This document shows positions 10,055 to 19,900 of a DNA stretch of 64,000 nt, piece after piece. Each line of letters starts with the position of its first letter. Position 1 is the first letter of the stretch. Source of the stretch: CAINVV01 sp963663675 (GTDB lineage Bacteria; Bacteroidota; Bacteroidia; Bacteroidales; Prolixibacteraceae); the NCBI GenBank assembly GCA_963663675.1, contig OY760498.1, positions 2,542,001-2,606,000 on the forward strand, written 5' to 3'. The translations under genes and the position numbers were made by a program. The notes beneath the pieces are model-generated. The model was not told where the DNA came from and made no database searches. It saw only the letters and a list, made by a program, of their open reading frames with translations.

Positions 10055-12184
10055 TCATTGACCAGTAGTTATAACCAATGTTTTACCTTTTGCAAGCTCA
10101 TGATATGGAATAAAATAGCCCGGTAATTTCTTGTTATCATAAGTGATTCCCGTGATTTTCCTGCCTGAGTTCTTTCGGAGTATTGTAAATTTCTTCCCGC
10201 TAAGGCTGAATTCAATTTTGGTGAAAAGTGGCACTGAGACTATATAATCTTCGTCAGCAGGAGAGAACGGGTAGAAACCCATGGCATTAAATACGTACCA
10301 GGAGGACATTTCACCGGCATCGTCCATACCCGCATAGGCAAGTTTAACTTTCCCCAAATCATAGAAATGATTCATGATACTATCCAGGATAGCTTGTGAT
10401 TTTTCCTGTTTGTTCACAAAATAATACATGAACGGGAAACTGTGGTCAGGCTGGTTGCCATGACAGTATTGACCGATAAATCCGGATATGTTGTAGGCTT
10501 CGACTCCTTTCCATGGTATCGAAAACAGATCATCCAGCTTTTTCTCGAATTCGTCCTTGCTTTTGTAAAGACCAACCAGTCCCATCGGATCATGGGGTGC
10601 AAAAAAGGAGGATTGCCAGGCATTGGCTTCACGATACATGTATTCATAATATGGATATTCGGGATCAAAATTTTTGATCCAATCACCATTGGCCAGTCGA
10701 CCTCTCATTAATCCTGTAGACGGATCAAACATGTTTTTGTAGTTTCCGGTCCGTTTCATCAGCATCCGGTAATTGCTGGTATCACCCAGCGCTTTGGCCA
10801 ATAATGCCACAGCATAATCATCATAAGCGTATTCCAGGGTCTTGGTAACACCTGCAGTTGCTTTGGTCTCAATTTTCGGGTTCGCTATATCCTGCTCATA
10901 TATATAACCATTCTTGATATAATCCAGGACATAAGGCCTGCTTTTATTTTCGAGCGTTGCATTTCTGAGAAGCAGGTTATAGGCTTTTTGCACATCAAAA
11001 CCCCGGATTCCCCGCATATAGGTTCCTGCAATAAATGGGGCAGCATGGTCGCCATGGAAGAAAGTAGGCATGAATCCCGTTTTTTCACCTTTGTCAATCA
11101 GGGAACTTATCACATCAGCTGTGACGTTTGGCGACAACATTCCGAGTAGAACCAGCTTATTCCTGTAATCATCCCACAGGGAAGGTTCTGTGTAATAGCT
11201 AAAACCCTTGTTGACTACATTGCCTTTCAAATCTGTAAAATCGCCGTTATTATCGCTCCGCAAGGCCGGCCACAGGAAGGAACGGTACAAAGTCGAATAG
11301 AATATTCCCCTCTGCCTTTCGGTTCCTCCCGACACTTTTATTTTTGACAACAATGCCTCCCAGGTTTCTGTCGCTTCCTTTCTCACCTGATCGAAACTTT
11401 TTCCCAACATTTCGCGTTCCAGGTTATCCTTTGCATTTTTTATGCTTACGAATGAAAAACCAATCTTTAGCTCCAGCGGTTTCGGCTCATCCGCAAATTT
11501 GACAACTGAAATGGTCTTCTTTTCACTTTTGACAGAGTCGATGTTTATAATCCTGTGATTGGCAACGGCATAGAAATACATTTTTTCACCTGTTTGCTGA
11601 AAACCACTGAATATATTTTCGCCTTCCTGATTTATGGCCCAACTCCTGACCCTTTCATTGGAAGTGGAAAGATCTGCAACAAGTTTTTTCCCCTGCCCGG
11701 CTTTGTAAGTATATTTATGATAGGCACATCGCAATGTTGAAGTCAATTCAGCATTGATACCATACTTTTCAAGCCAGACCTGGTAGTACCCGGGATGGGC
11801 AGATTCGTTTTTGTGACTGTACCCGGAAAAATAGTTATCCGGACTGACATTGCCTGTTACCGGCAATACCGGAATATGGCACAAATTCCAGTGTCCTTTG
11901 CTGGTATGGGCAAAAGCATAAATAACAGTATCCTCATACTGGTATCCTGAACCGCTCCTGAATTTGGTTACAGGAGTAAGCTGAACCATGGCATTGGGCA
12001 GCGACGATCCCGGAAAGGTCTCAGCACCCCAGGTTCTGTGAGTCGGTGTATACCCGATGTCAATGCTGTCCCAAAGGGTGGCTGTGCCTAAAAATGGATT
12101 GACAAGGTCCGTGTAATGCTTTTGCGCAGGCAAAGTTATAGTAACCAGCATAAACAGAACAACAGGGTAAAAAAATTTCTTCAT
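10055..12184 (-). CDS. GH92 family glycosidase (probable alpha-mannosidase), secreted
   Basis: GH92 enzymes are Ca2+-dependent exo-acting, inverting alpha-mannosidases that trim N-glycans or yeast mannan. The 709-residue protein has a signal peptide (residues 1-20), then the family N-terminal motif YTDLVNPFLGT. The conserved GNQPDHSFPFMYYF block is at about residue 578, and the DDAGEMSSWYVFNAMGFYP block with catalytic-site acids is near 620. Upstream is a 433-bp divergent region shared with a beta-helix gene; downstream is the sialate O-acetylesterase. No SusC/SusD pair is nearby, so this is not a canonical polysaccharide utilisation locus. Confidence 0.93.
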   Translation of the reverse strand: MKKFFYPVVLFMLVTITLPAQKHYTDLVNPFLGTATLWDSIDIGYTPTHRTWGAETFPGSSLPNAMVQLTPVTKFRSGSGYQYEDTVIYAFAHTSKGHWNLCHIPVLPVTGNVSPDNYFSGYSHKNESAHPGYYQVWLEKYGINAELTSTLRCAYHKYTYKAGQGKKLVADLSTSNERVRSWAINQEGENIFSGFQQTGEKMYFYAVANHRIINIDSVKSEKKTISVVKFADEPKPLELKIGFSFVSIKNAKDNLEREMLGKSFDQVRKEATETWEALLSKIKVSGGTERQRGIFYSTLYRSFLWPALRSDNNGDFTDLKGNVVNKGFSYYTEPSLWDDYRNKLVLLGMLSPNVTADVISSLIDKGEKTGFMPTFFHGDHAAPFIAGTYMRGIRGFDVQKAYNLLLRNATLENKSRPYVLDYIKNGYIYEQDIANPKIETKATAGVTKTLEYAYDDYAVALLAKALGDTSNYRMLMKRTGNYKNMFDPSTGLMRGRLANGDWIKNFDPEYPYYEYMYREANAWQSSFFAPHDPMGLVGLYKSKDEFEKKLDDLFSIPWKGVEAYNISGFIGQYCHGNQPDHSFPFMYYFVNKQEKSQAILDSIMNHFYDLGKVKLAYAGMDDAGEMSSWYVFNAMGFYPFSPADEDYIVSVPLFTKIEFSLSGKKFTILRKNSGRKITGITYDNKKLPGYFIPYHELAKGKTLVITTGQ

Positions 12185-12617
12185 AAGATATAACTAAGTA
12201 TTATGGCATATTACCGGTAATCCAAATCACGTAAATTTATCCGGATTCTATTTATATGACAAACGCTTCCAGGCCGTTATAAACGACAAAGGAATCCAAT
12301 AATGCACTAAAATACTAAATTTCAAAGATCTGATGAGAAAAAAAATATGGAAAATAAAAATACAGAAATATCAGTCCACAATGTAAGATACTGAATTAAA
12401 ATCTGTTAAATAAAAAAGCCGGACATGTGACTGATACCAATACAGAATTATTTCGATCTGATTTATACCACATTAACCTGAACAAAGATGACCGTGCGGA
12501 AATAAAATTAAAAATAAAAACTATAACTTTAAAACGGTACTCGTGCATAAGGTCATTCCATTTGGAAAGCAGCATACGAACTGTAAAATTGAGAAAAAAA
12601 TATTTATACCCGGTAAA
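12185..12617. other. Divergent intergenic region, AT-rich
   Basis: About 430 bp between the divergent GH92 gene and the beta-helix gene. It is AT-rich and should carry both promoters. I found no exact TTTG/TAnnTTTG pair and no RNA gene. A short open frame covers the segment just before the beta-helix start but lacks coding character. Confidence 0.4.
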
Positions 12618-14522
12618 ATGACAAAACTTAAGACCCTGCTGACTGTTATAGCGTTATCGTTGGCAACTTTTGGCCAGGCCAAAGAATATCATGTTTCAGT
12701 GAGTGGAAACGACCGGGATGAAGGATCAGCTTCAAAACCATTCAGGACCATCAATTTTGCAGCGGGAATGGCGGTTCCGGGAGATGTCGTGACTGTCCAT
12801 GAAGGCACCTACCGGGAATGGATCAATCCGCCAAGAGGAGGTGTAAGTGATGAAATAAGAATCGTTTACAGGTCTGCACCCGGGGAGAAAGCAGAGATCA
12901 GGGGATCCGAGATCATAAAAGGATGGATACGGGAAAAGGAAGATGTCTGGAAAGTGACGATCCCCAACTCTTTTTTCGGTGATTACAATCCGTACAAGGA
13001 TTCCATTAACGGTGACTGGTTCAATGCCCAGGGCAGGATTCACCATACAGGGGAGGTATTTCTGAATGGCAAGTCCCTGTTTGAAAAGGAAACAGTGGAA
13101 AAAGTCATCCATCCGGTAGCGGACACCAAAATTCGGGATGCGGAAGGGTCAACTTACACCTGGTTTTGTACCGTTGATGATAAAAACACCACCATCCGGG
13201 CCAATTTTCATCAGTACGATCCAAACAAGGAACTTGTTGAGATCAGCACCCGCAAAACGTGCTTCTATCCGGAGAAATCAGGTGTCAACTACATAACAAT
13301 CAGCGGATTCAAAATATGCCAGGCAGCGACGCAATGGGGTGCACCGACTGCTGAACAGGTCGGAATGATCGCTACCCACTGGAACAAGGGCTGGATTATT
13401 GAGAACAATGTGATCTGTGATTCAAAATGTTCCGGCATTACCCTGGGAAAAGAGCGCGGAACCGGCCACAATGTCTGGACAGCAGACAAGGAAAATATCA
13501 ACCGTGATGGCAATATTCATTACATTGAGGTGTTGTTCAGGGTGCTTCGCAATGGCTGGAACAAAGAAAATATCGGTTCTCATATCGTCCGGAACAACAC
13601 GATTTTCAATTGTGAGCAAACAGGCATCTGCGGCAGCATGGGCGGGGCTTTCAGCATTATAGAGAACAATCATATTTACAATATCTGGACGAAAAGGCAG
13701 TTTTCGGGTGCCGAAATTGGTGGCATCAAATTTCATGCTGCCATCGACACACAGATACGGAAAAACAGGATTCACAATGCGGGAAGAGGGCTCTGGCTCG
13801 ACTGGATGACACAGGGAACGCGGGTTTCCTCCAACCTGTTTTACGAAAACAGCATGGAAGATATATTTTTGGAAGTCAACCACGGACCTTTTGTGGTCGA
13901 TAACAACCTATTGCTTTCACCCGTTGCCATACGGACACAGTCTGAAGGTGGCGCCTACCTTCACAACCTGGTTGCGGGAACTGTCTATATGTGGCCGGAT
14001 GCCAACAGGTTTACTCCCTACTTTCTGCCCCATTCCACTGATATAGGAGCCCTTACAACCATCCAGTCAGGGGATGACAGGTTTTACAACAATATTTTCG
14101 TTGGAAAAGGAGCTCCCGTACCTGACAGCAAATACAAGTCCGGACTGGAGGGATACAACGGAGCAAAACTACCGGTTTGGATGAGCGGCAATATTTATTA
14201 CAACGGAGCCAGGCCGTCCGACAAAGACCTCAACTTTGTTGAGAAATCCACCTTCGATCCGGAGGTGAAACTTTCGGAAAATAATACGGACTGCTATTTA
14301 CAAATGAAGCTGAGTCCTGAGTTTTATACACACCATGTCAAAATAATTACTACAGAAATTCTGGGAAAGGCAAAAATACCCAAAGCCTTGTTTGACAATC
14401 CGGACGGAACAGCGTTAACGATTGATACAGATTATTTTGGTACAAAACGATCGGTCACAAATCCGGCCGCCGGACCCTTCGAAAACCTGAAAACGGGAGA
14501 GTTGAATCTGAAGGTCTGGTAA
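12618..14522 (+). CDS. Secreted right-handed parallel beta-helix protein (DUF1565-like)
   Basis: I place the start at the ATG at 12618 (634 residues). It begins a proper signal peptide (MTKLKTLLTVIALSLATFGQ), whereas the open frame upstream is basic and non-signal-like. The mature N-terminus EYHVSVSGNDRDEGSASKPF is the DUF1565 signature that opens many beta-helix polysaccharide lyases and glycosidases. Repeated Asn-rich turns (IIENNVI, HIVRNNTIF, IIENNHIYNI, QIRKNRIHNA, VVDNNLLL) mark the coils of the helix at about residues 235-440. It probably acts on a cell-surface or extracellular polysaccharide; the specific activity cannot be read. It is divergent from GH92 and convergent with the macrodomain gene, 8 bp away. 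Confidence 0.85.
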   Translation: MTKLKTLLTVIALSLATFGQAKEYHVSVSGNDRDEGSASKPFRTINFAAGMAVPGDVVTVHEGTYREWINPPRGGVSDEIRIVYRSAPGEKAEIRGSEIIKGWIREKEDVWKVTIPNSFFGDYNPYKDSINGDWFNAQGRIHHTGEVFLNGKSLFEKETVEKVIHPVADTKIRDAEGSTYTWFCTVDDKNTTIRANFHQYDPNKELVEISTRKTCFYPEKSGVNYITISGFKICQAATQWGAPTAEQVGMIATHWNKGWIIENNVICDSKCSGITLGKERGTGHNVWTADKENINRDGNIHYIEVLFRVLRNGWNKENIGSHIVRNNTIFNCEQTGICGSMGGAFSIIENNHIYNIWTKRQFSGAEIGGIKFHAAIDTQIRKNRIHNAGRGLWLDWMTQGTRVSSNLFYENSMEDIFLEVNHGPFVVDNNLLLSPVAIRTQSEGGAYLHNLVAGTVYMWPDANRFTPYFLPHSTDIGALTTIQSGDDRFYNNIFVGKGAPVPDSKYKSGLEGYNGAKLPVWMSGNIYYNGARPSDKDLNFVEKSTFDPEVKLSENNTDCYLQMKLSPEFYTHHVKIITTEILGKAKIPKALFDNPDGTALTIDTDYFGTKRSVTNPAAGPFENLKTGELNLKVW

Positions 14523-14530
14523 CGACTTTC

Positions 14531-15046
14531 TCAAATCAACTCTGTAAAATTCTGCGTGTAAATATTGAAAGGGCGCTCACCAAAGCAAACGATAATAACT
14601 TTATCAATTTCACTGCTATTTTTCAAAAATTCATGAATTTCCTTCAGCGCAATGACTGAAGCCTTTTCTACCGGGTAACCATAAACTCCGGTGCTTATAG
14701 ATGGGAAAGCGATTGTTTTCAAATTATTGACAACTGCGAGTTTAAGGCAGTTGCGGTAGCAGTTGGCCAGTAATTCGCTTTCCCTGTGATTACCTCCGGA
14801 CCAGACCGGTCCGACTGTATGGATAACATGCCTGGCCGGAAGGTCATAGCCCCCGGTGATTTTGGCCTCTCCTGTTTCACAACCGTTCAATGTTCTGCAC
14901 TCAGCAAGCAATCCGCTACCGGCAGCCCGGTGAATCGCGCCGTCGACTCCACCCCCTCCTGACATAGTACGATTGGCTGCATTGACAATTGCATCCACCC
15001 GCAAAGCCGTAATATCACCCTGGATGATTTCAATTTTTGACTGCAT
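14531..15046 (-). CDS. Macrodomain protein (ADP-ribose / O-acetyl-ADP-ribose hydrolase)
   Basis: Macrodomains bind ADP-ribose; this stand-alone YmdB-like class removes acetyl from O-acetyl-ADP-ribose or ADP-ribose from proteins. The 171-residue protein is one complete macrodomain. It shows DAIVNAANRTMSGGGGVDGA at residues about 18-37 (the Asn and glycine loop of the ADP-ribose pocket), HTVGPVW near 78, and the second loop FPSISTGVYGYP near 116. It stands alone, convergent with the beta-helix gene and divergent from the Nudix regulator. It looks intact. Confidence 0.93.
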   Translation of the reverse strand: MQSKIEIIQGDITALRVDAIVNAANRTMSGGGGVDGAIHRAAGSGLLAECRTLNGCETGEAKITGGYDLPARHVIHTVGPVWSGGNHRESELLANCYRNCLKLAVVNNLKTIAFPSISTGVYGYPVEKASVIALKEIHEFLKNSSEIDKVIIVCFGERPFNIYTQNFTELI

Positions 15047-15172
15047 AAAAATGAAATATAAAATCCTCGTTAATGACTCAAAACGAAATATATAGAAAAT
15101 AGAAATAATTTGTACCGTGACACGGGGTTAATTAAGCGCTTCCCAGTAATATTTAAAAAAAAATCGTTCTAT

Positions 15173-15239
15173 GTGTGTTTTTTACACTAAAAAATTTGGA
15201 GATTCCATTTTTATGATTACCTTTGTGTAATAATTACAC
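15173..15239 (+). promoter_or_regulatory. Promoter and two operator-like palindromes of the Nudix regulator
   Basis: A textbook Bacteroidota promoter is visible: TTTG at 15195-15198, 19 nt, then TACCTTTG at 15218-15225. A perfect palindrome with 7-nt arms (GTGTAAT A ATTACAC, 15225-15239) covers the end of the -7 box and the expected start point. A second, imperfect site with the same outer bases and total length (GTGT..ACAC, 15173-15187) lies just upstream of the -33 box. The two sites are 52 bp apart, about five helical turns. This architecture fits autorepression by the downstream Nudix-winged-helix protein, possibly with looping. Confidence 0.75.
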
Positions 15240-15246
15240 TTATAAA

Positions 15247-15999
15247 ATGGATAAGGTCAGAAAATTCTCCTACAAATATCCCCATCCGGCTGTGACTGTA
15301 GACTGTGTGATCTTTGGATTCGACGGGAAATCATTAAGGATTCTTCTCATCGAAAGAGGGGTGGAACCCTTCAAAGGAAGTTGGGCCCTGCCGGGCGGAT
15401 TCGTCAAAATTGATGAAACGGTAGACAAGGCTGCCATCAGGGAATTGCAGGAAGAGACCAATGTCCGGGGAATTTATATGAGTCAGCTTTCTGTGTTCAG
15501 CGAAGTGGACCGTGATCCCCGGGAAAGAGTCATTACAGTTGCATTCTACGCTCTTGTCAAACCATCGGATCACGATGTGATTGGAGGAGACGATGCTGCA
15601 AGCGCCCGGTGGTTCAGCCTGGATGACTACCCGCCACTGGTATTTGACCATGAACAGATTGTAAAAGCCGCGTTTGCCCAGTTGCAAAGAAATTTCCGTG
15701 CAGGCAATGTCGGACTCGAACTGTTTGAAGACAAATTTTCCATCTCCCAGCTTTATACGCTGCATTCCCTGGTTACGAAGAAAGAGATCGACCGGCGCAA
15801 TTTCTACAAAAAGGTGACTTCATACAACTACATTGAACCCACCAACGAGAAGATGAGCGAAACACCCCACAAACCATCGCAACTATTCTCCATCGACCGT
15901 TCAGTCTATGATACAGAGATCCGGAATTCATACAATCTACTGCGTTTCGACCTGGATGATGAGAAGAAAAAATCCAAATCCAAAAAACCCGGCAAGTGA
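15247..15999 (+). CDS. Nudix hydrolase-like transcriptional regulator (NrtR/AraR-type)
   Basis: A 250-residue protein starting at ATG 15247; an upstream in-frame TTG at 15223 falls inside the promoter and is rejected. The N-terminal Nudix domain has a nearly complete Nudix box at residues about 51-73 (GGFVKIDE, seven residues, RELQEET), so catalysis is not excluded. The C-terminal part (residues about 145-220, SISQLYTLHSLVTKKEIDRRNFYKKV) matches the winged-helix DNA-binding part of the NrtR family, which includes the arabinose regulator of Bacteroides. A Lys-rich tail closes the protein. The paired palindromes in its own promoter support a DNA-binding role. The target pathway is unclear from neighbours; the vWA gene follows 48 bp downstream. 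Confidence 0.85.
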   Translation: MDKVRKFSYKYPHPAVTVDCVIFGFDGKSLRILLIERGVEPFKGSWALPGGFVKIDETVDKAAIRELQEETNVRGIYMSQLSVFSEVDRDPRERVITVAFYALVKPSDHDVIGGDDAASARWFSLDDYPPLVFDHEQIVKAAFAQLQRNFRAGNVGLELFEDKFSISQLYTLHSLVTKKEIDRRNFYKKVTSYNYIEPTNEKMSETPHKPSQLFSIDRSVYDTEIRNSYNLLRFDLDDEKKKSKSKKPGK

Positions 16000-16047
16000 T
16001 CATTGCAAGAGAGTATTAACCTAAATCCAACCTTCAAAAATTTCAAA

Positions 16048-16686
16048 ATGAGACAGACAAAAGTTTACAACCTGCTTGTAGTCGACGAAAGCGGCTCCAT
16101 GGAGATCATCAAGAAACAAACCATCAGCGGATTCAATGAAACGCTGCAAACCATCCAATCTGCGCAGGATAAATACCGTGAACAGTCACACCTTGTCACA
16201 CTGGTTTTCTTCAATTCTTCAGACACCAGGACAATCCTTGACTGCGCACCAGTCGGCCAGGCACAATTAATCAATTCCGCCACCTACAATCCGAACAATG
16301 GCACCCCGCTTTATGATGCGCTCGGTGACGCGCTTACCAGGCTGCGTTACAAGATTAACGAAGACGAAAAGCACCAGGTTCTCGTAACTATCCTGACAGA
16401 CGGAGAAGAAAATACATCCAAAGAATTTAGTCACAGGATGATCAACAAAATGATCACTGAACTGAAAGAGGCAGGATGGACATTTACCTTTATCGGCGCC
16501 AACATTGATGTACAAAAAGCTGCCGCTAATATTTCGATCGGAAATTACATAGCTTTCGAACAGACCCATGAAGGTACACAGGCTATGTTCGCCAAAGAGA
16601 AGAACGCCCGTATGAAATATTTTGATAATGTGTCGAAAGGTATGAGCAAGGAAGAACTCTCCAAAAAATATTTCGAAGAAAAGTAA
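16048..16686 (+). CDS. von Willebrand factor A domain protein, cytoplasmic
   Basis: A 212-residue protein starting at ATG 16048 (the longer frame begins with TTG and adds a non-conserved leader). It consists of one vWA domain: VDESGSM at residues about 11-17 is the DxSxS metal-ion-dependent adhesion motif. GTPLYDAL near residue 87 supplies the MIDAS Thr, and TDGEENTS near 119 supplies the Asp. There is no signal peptide or membrane segment, so it is probably a cytosolic metal-binding interaction module. It follows the Nudix regulator by 48 bp on the same strand and may share its promoter. A terminator-like hairpin follows. Confidence 0.85.
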   Translation: MRQTKVYNLLVVDESGSMEIIKKQTISGFNETLQTIQSAQDKYREQSHLVTLVFFNSSDTRTILDCAPVGQAQLINSATYNPNNGTPLYDALGDALTRLRYKINEDEKHQVLVTILTDGEENTSKEFSHRMINKMITELKEAGWTFTFIGANIDVQKAAANISIGNYIAFEQTHEGTQAMFAKEKNARMKYFDNVSKGMSKEELSKKYFEEK

Positions 16687-16713
16687 TTCCGTTTTAACCT
16701 AACCTGATAGTCA

Positions 16714-16764
16714 GATAATTTGTAGCCTGAGGAATAATTTTTCGGGTTACAAATTATCCTTTTT
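16714..16764 (+). terminator. Rho-independent terminator-like hairpin
   Basis: Arms GATAATTTGTAGCC (16714-16727) and GGTTACAAATTATC (16745-16758) pair with one G-T wobble around a 17-nt loop and are followed by CTTTTT. It starts 28 bp after the vWA stop codon in the right orientation to end the Nudix-vWA transcript. Confidence 0.7.
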
Positions 16765-16960
16765 AACCCGAATTTTGACTTTCACCAATTTAACCGGTCC
16801 CGCAAAGCATACATTATCCTGCAACGACAGCTGGATAATGTGATACAAATCATTGATAATCTTTTAATTAACAATTCAATAATAGAAATTGTGGAGCCTC
16901 TTCCGTTACCGGGGAATTTCAATAACGGAAGTACAAACAACCTAAAGTGGTCAAATCAAG

Positions 16961-16983
16961 TATTTTAGAATGATTCTAAAATA
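16961..16983 (-). terminator. Palindrome abutting the beta-helix stop codon
   Basis: Perfect 11-nt arms (TATTTTAGAAT and complement) around a single G, ending exactly one base before the stop codon of the minus-strand beta-helix gene. It could act as a terminator or 3'-end stabiliser; the stem is AT-rich, so strength is uncertain. Confidence 0.5.
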
Positions 16984-19900
16984 TCACTTGCCGGCTTCAG
17001 CCGGATCCTCTACCCTAATCTTCCACTCTTCAAAGTTGACAGTGTATTGCTTCTGATCAGGGGCTCCGGCTGCAAGTCCCAGATCGACAGCTTTTCCTAT
17101 TTCCGGGATATCTCCGGTCTGACGCTTGATGATCCAATTCTTTCCGTCAAGACTTATATAGCCTGTAAACCTGTTTCCGTGGCGTTCGAGCTTTATCCAG
17201 ATTGGCGTCGGCGAGTTTTCAGGAAGATTTTCGCTGGATGCCTTGTGCATACATCCGTTTCCGAATTCGTCATATTCTATGCCTGCGCGGCCGGGAGTAC
17301 TGAACATCAGCACAGAACCCAGACTACCCCTGTCCACATCAAAACTTTTACTGATGTCATTACGTACGAAAAGTCCTGAGCGGTACCATTCGCTCGTCCT
17401 GTTTCCGAAGGAAGCAATTTTTACAGTTGCCGTAAAATCTCCGGTGAGCTGTTTGAGGTACACGGTACCATAAGCATCCTCGGCATGGTAAAAATCCCAG
17501 CCGCTGGCTTTGATGGTATACCTGTTTCCCGGTTGATCGAAAGAAATCCCGGCAGGCTTTGCCTTTGGTGAAATATAGGTGTACAGCTTTTGATCCTTCA
17601 AATCCAACTGTCTAGACTTCAACACATTCAGCGTCAGCTCATCACTATTTTCAATCCTTACCGAATGATTACCGCCGGATGGAGCAATTTTGAAGGTTAC
17701 ACCCTTTGATTCACCGGCCTTCAAAGTCAGTAGACGTGTGTTGATTGCCTTCCCGTCAACAATCAGTGACGCATTTTTATTGACCGGCTCGCTGAGAAGA
17801 TTGGTGGCGAGAGCGGAGACAGTCACACTGTCACCATCGAGGATCCTGGTTTCAGAAAGTTGGATGTCATCAAACAGCAATGCCGGTTTCGCCCCTGTCA
17901 CGGCAACGACCACCGGCAGTGTTTCACCAATAGAAATTTCCTGTCTGCCCAAATTGTTCAGACGCAAATCAAATTCAATGGTGCCTGTATTATTCCTGAT
18001 AACCGGGAATGGTTTGATTTTCACTACTTTCCTGTTGGTGAACAGGGTAACAGGCGCAACACCCGAGCTGCCCGAATTGGTGACATCGGCCCAAACTTTC
18101 ACCAGTGAACCACCAGGTACCTCTCCGCTTACAGGTTTTCCATTCAGGGTCACGCGCAGGTTGGAACAAACAAATTCCGGATCTCCCTCAATGATCTGTT
18201 CAGGTGCGTTCAGCGGATGCCTGATCATAAAATTGTCTGAATAATTGTTGTCTATGAGGTAAGTACCACAGGTCTTCATCTCACCCTGCTCAATATCATA
18301 ATAAATATTGTTGGTCACGGTCCAGTTGCTCGACATGTTATCGAACCAGAACGCGACATTGTCACTGAAAAATCCACGATGAACCCTGTGAATGATATTG
18401 TTACGAACGTATGAGTTATAGGTCATCCCGGTGACAACGATTACACCGGCATCATCGGCATCATTCTGGACATCATAAAAATGGTTGTACTCCACAACAC
18501 AGTCACTGGTAATATTCCCTTCGAGTCCTCCAGCTCCGCAATCAATGGTATAGGGCCTTCCGGACCTTGTGAAATAATTCCGTGAGATAGTAGTATGATT
18601 TGTACCCCCTACACCCAGGGTGATCCCTCCCCCGTAACCACATTCAGAAAAAATATTCCGGGTTATCGTTGTCGCCCTGGTGACCTGGATCAGCTTTCCA
18701 TTTTTCATATCTCCCGTGCTGCTCACTCCCAATGCGCCCTGCTCCAATCCATCAAAAGTATTTTCAAATATTCGGGTATTGACGCATCCAATTCCGATAC
18801 TCATACCAACACCGCCACAAGCCCTGAGCTCAGACTTTGCAAACTCACAATCGCTGGCGAATTGGTAGGTTATTGCTATACAGCCAGGTGTAGGATCATA
18901 ATAGTGCGGATAGTTTCTGAAATTTTCCTTTGCCCCTTCAAAGATCAGGCCATAAAACCGGAGATTCCTGACAGGCTTTTCTTCGTTGCCCACAACTTTG
19001 ACCAGGTTTACAGTCTGCGGCACTGCCAGGGTCATGTCATTGGGGTTGTCAAATCCCTTCATTGGGATGTAACTGATTGTCTTCCTGGTTTTATCGAAAT
19101 ACCACTCACCCGGAGCATCCAGGAGTTCCCGGATATTCTCAACCCAGTAACGCGGTGGCACTACCAGAAGGCCATTGTTTGTGCCATCCGGACCGTTTTC
19201 AGGGACCTTAAGATAAGCAATCTTCTTTTTCTCATCTATCCTGGCAATTGCATTGTAAGCAGTTCGCCAGCGGAGCAGAATCGCGATCCTGTTATCCTGC
19301 ATATCCTTCCAGTTCTTTAAATCCCCCGGTTTGTAAGGTATTTCAAGGGTTGAACCCGGAGTTTGCCTGAGTGTAAAATATCCCTCGTTGGGAATTCTTG
19401 CGAGTACTTGTTTTTTACCATTGGCGATAAGTGTCATAACACTGTCTCCCTTCCAGGGCGCGACCCATACGTTGCCCTCCTTCACCCATCCTTTCACTGA
19501 AGAAGCTCCCGAAATGACCGGTTTTTCCCCCGGATAGGCGGCATATGTTACATAATTATCACGCAGATGATGCCATTCAAAGGCACCCGAAGGTAAATTG
19601 GTTTCCACACGCTCTCCGCCATCTTCCGGTAAAAAAATCAAAGGTTCGGTAAGGGTATAATATCCCTCCCGGATAAAGACCACAATATCCTTTCCTTTGC
19701 CAAACTCATGGTAAGTCCCCACATAACGGGCATCAATAGCCTTGCCTTTAGGTAGATAGACCTTTGATTTCAGCTCACGGACGGCACTTTTTGCGCGTGC
19801 CAGGGTGGCGAACGGACCATCCGTTTTTGAGGCATTGGGTTCGGCAAGCGTGCCCGACCAACTATCATTGCCTTTTGGAGAAACATAAAAATCGCCTTTG

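Noticed and set aside
18595..19320. A 241-codon plus-strand frame opposite the large beta-helix gene
   Set aside because: Shadow frame; the minus-strand protein has signal peptide, domains and promoter.
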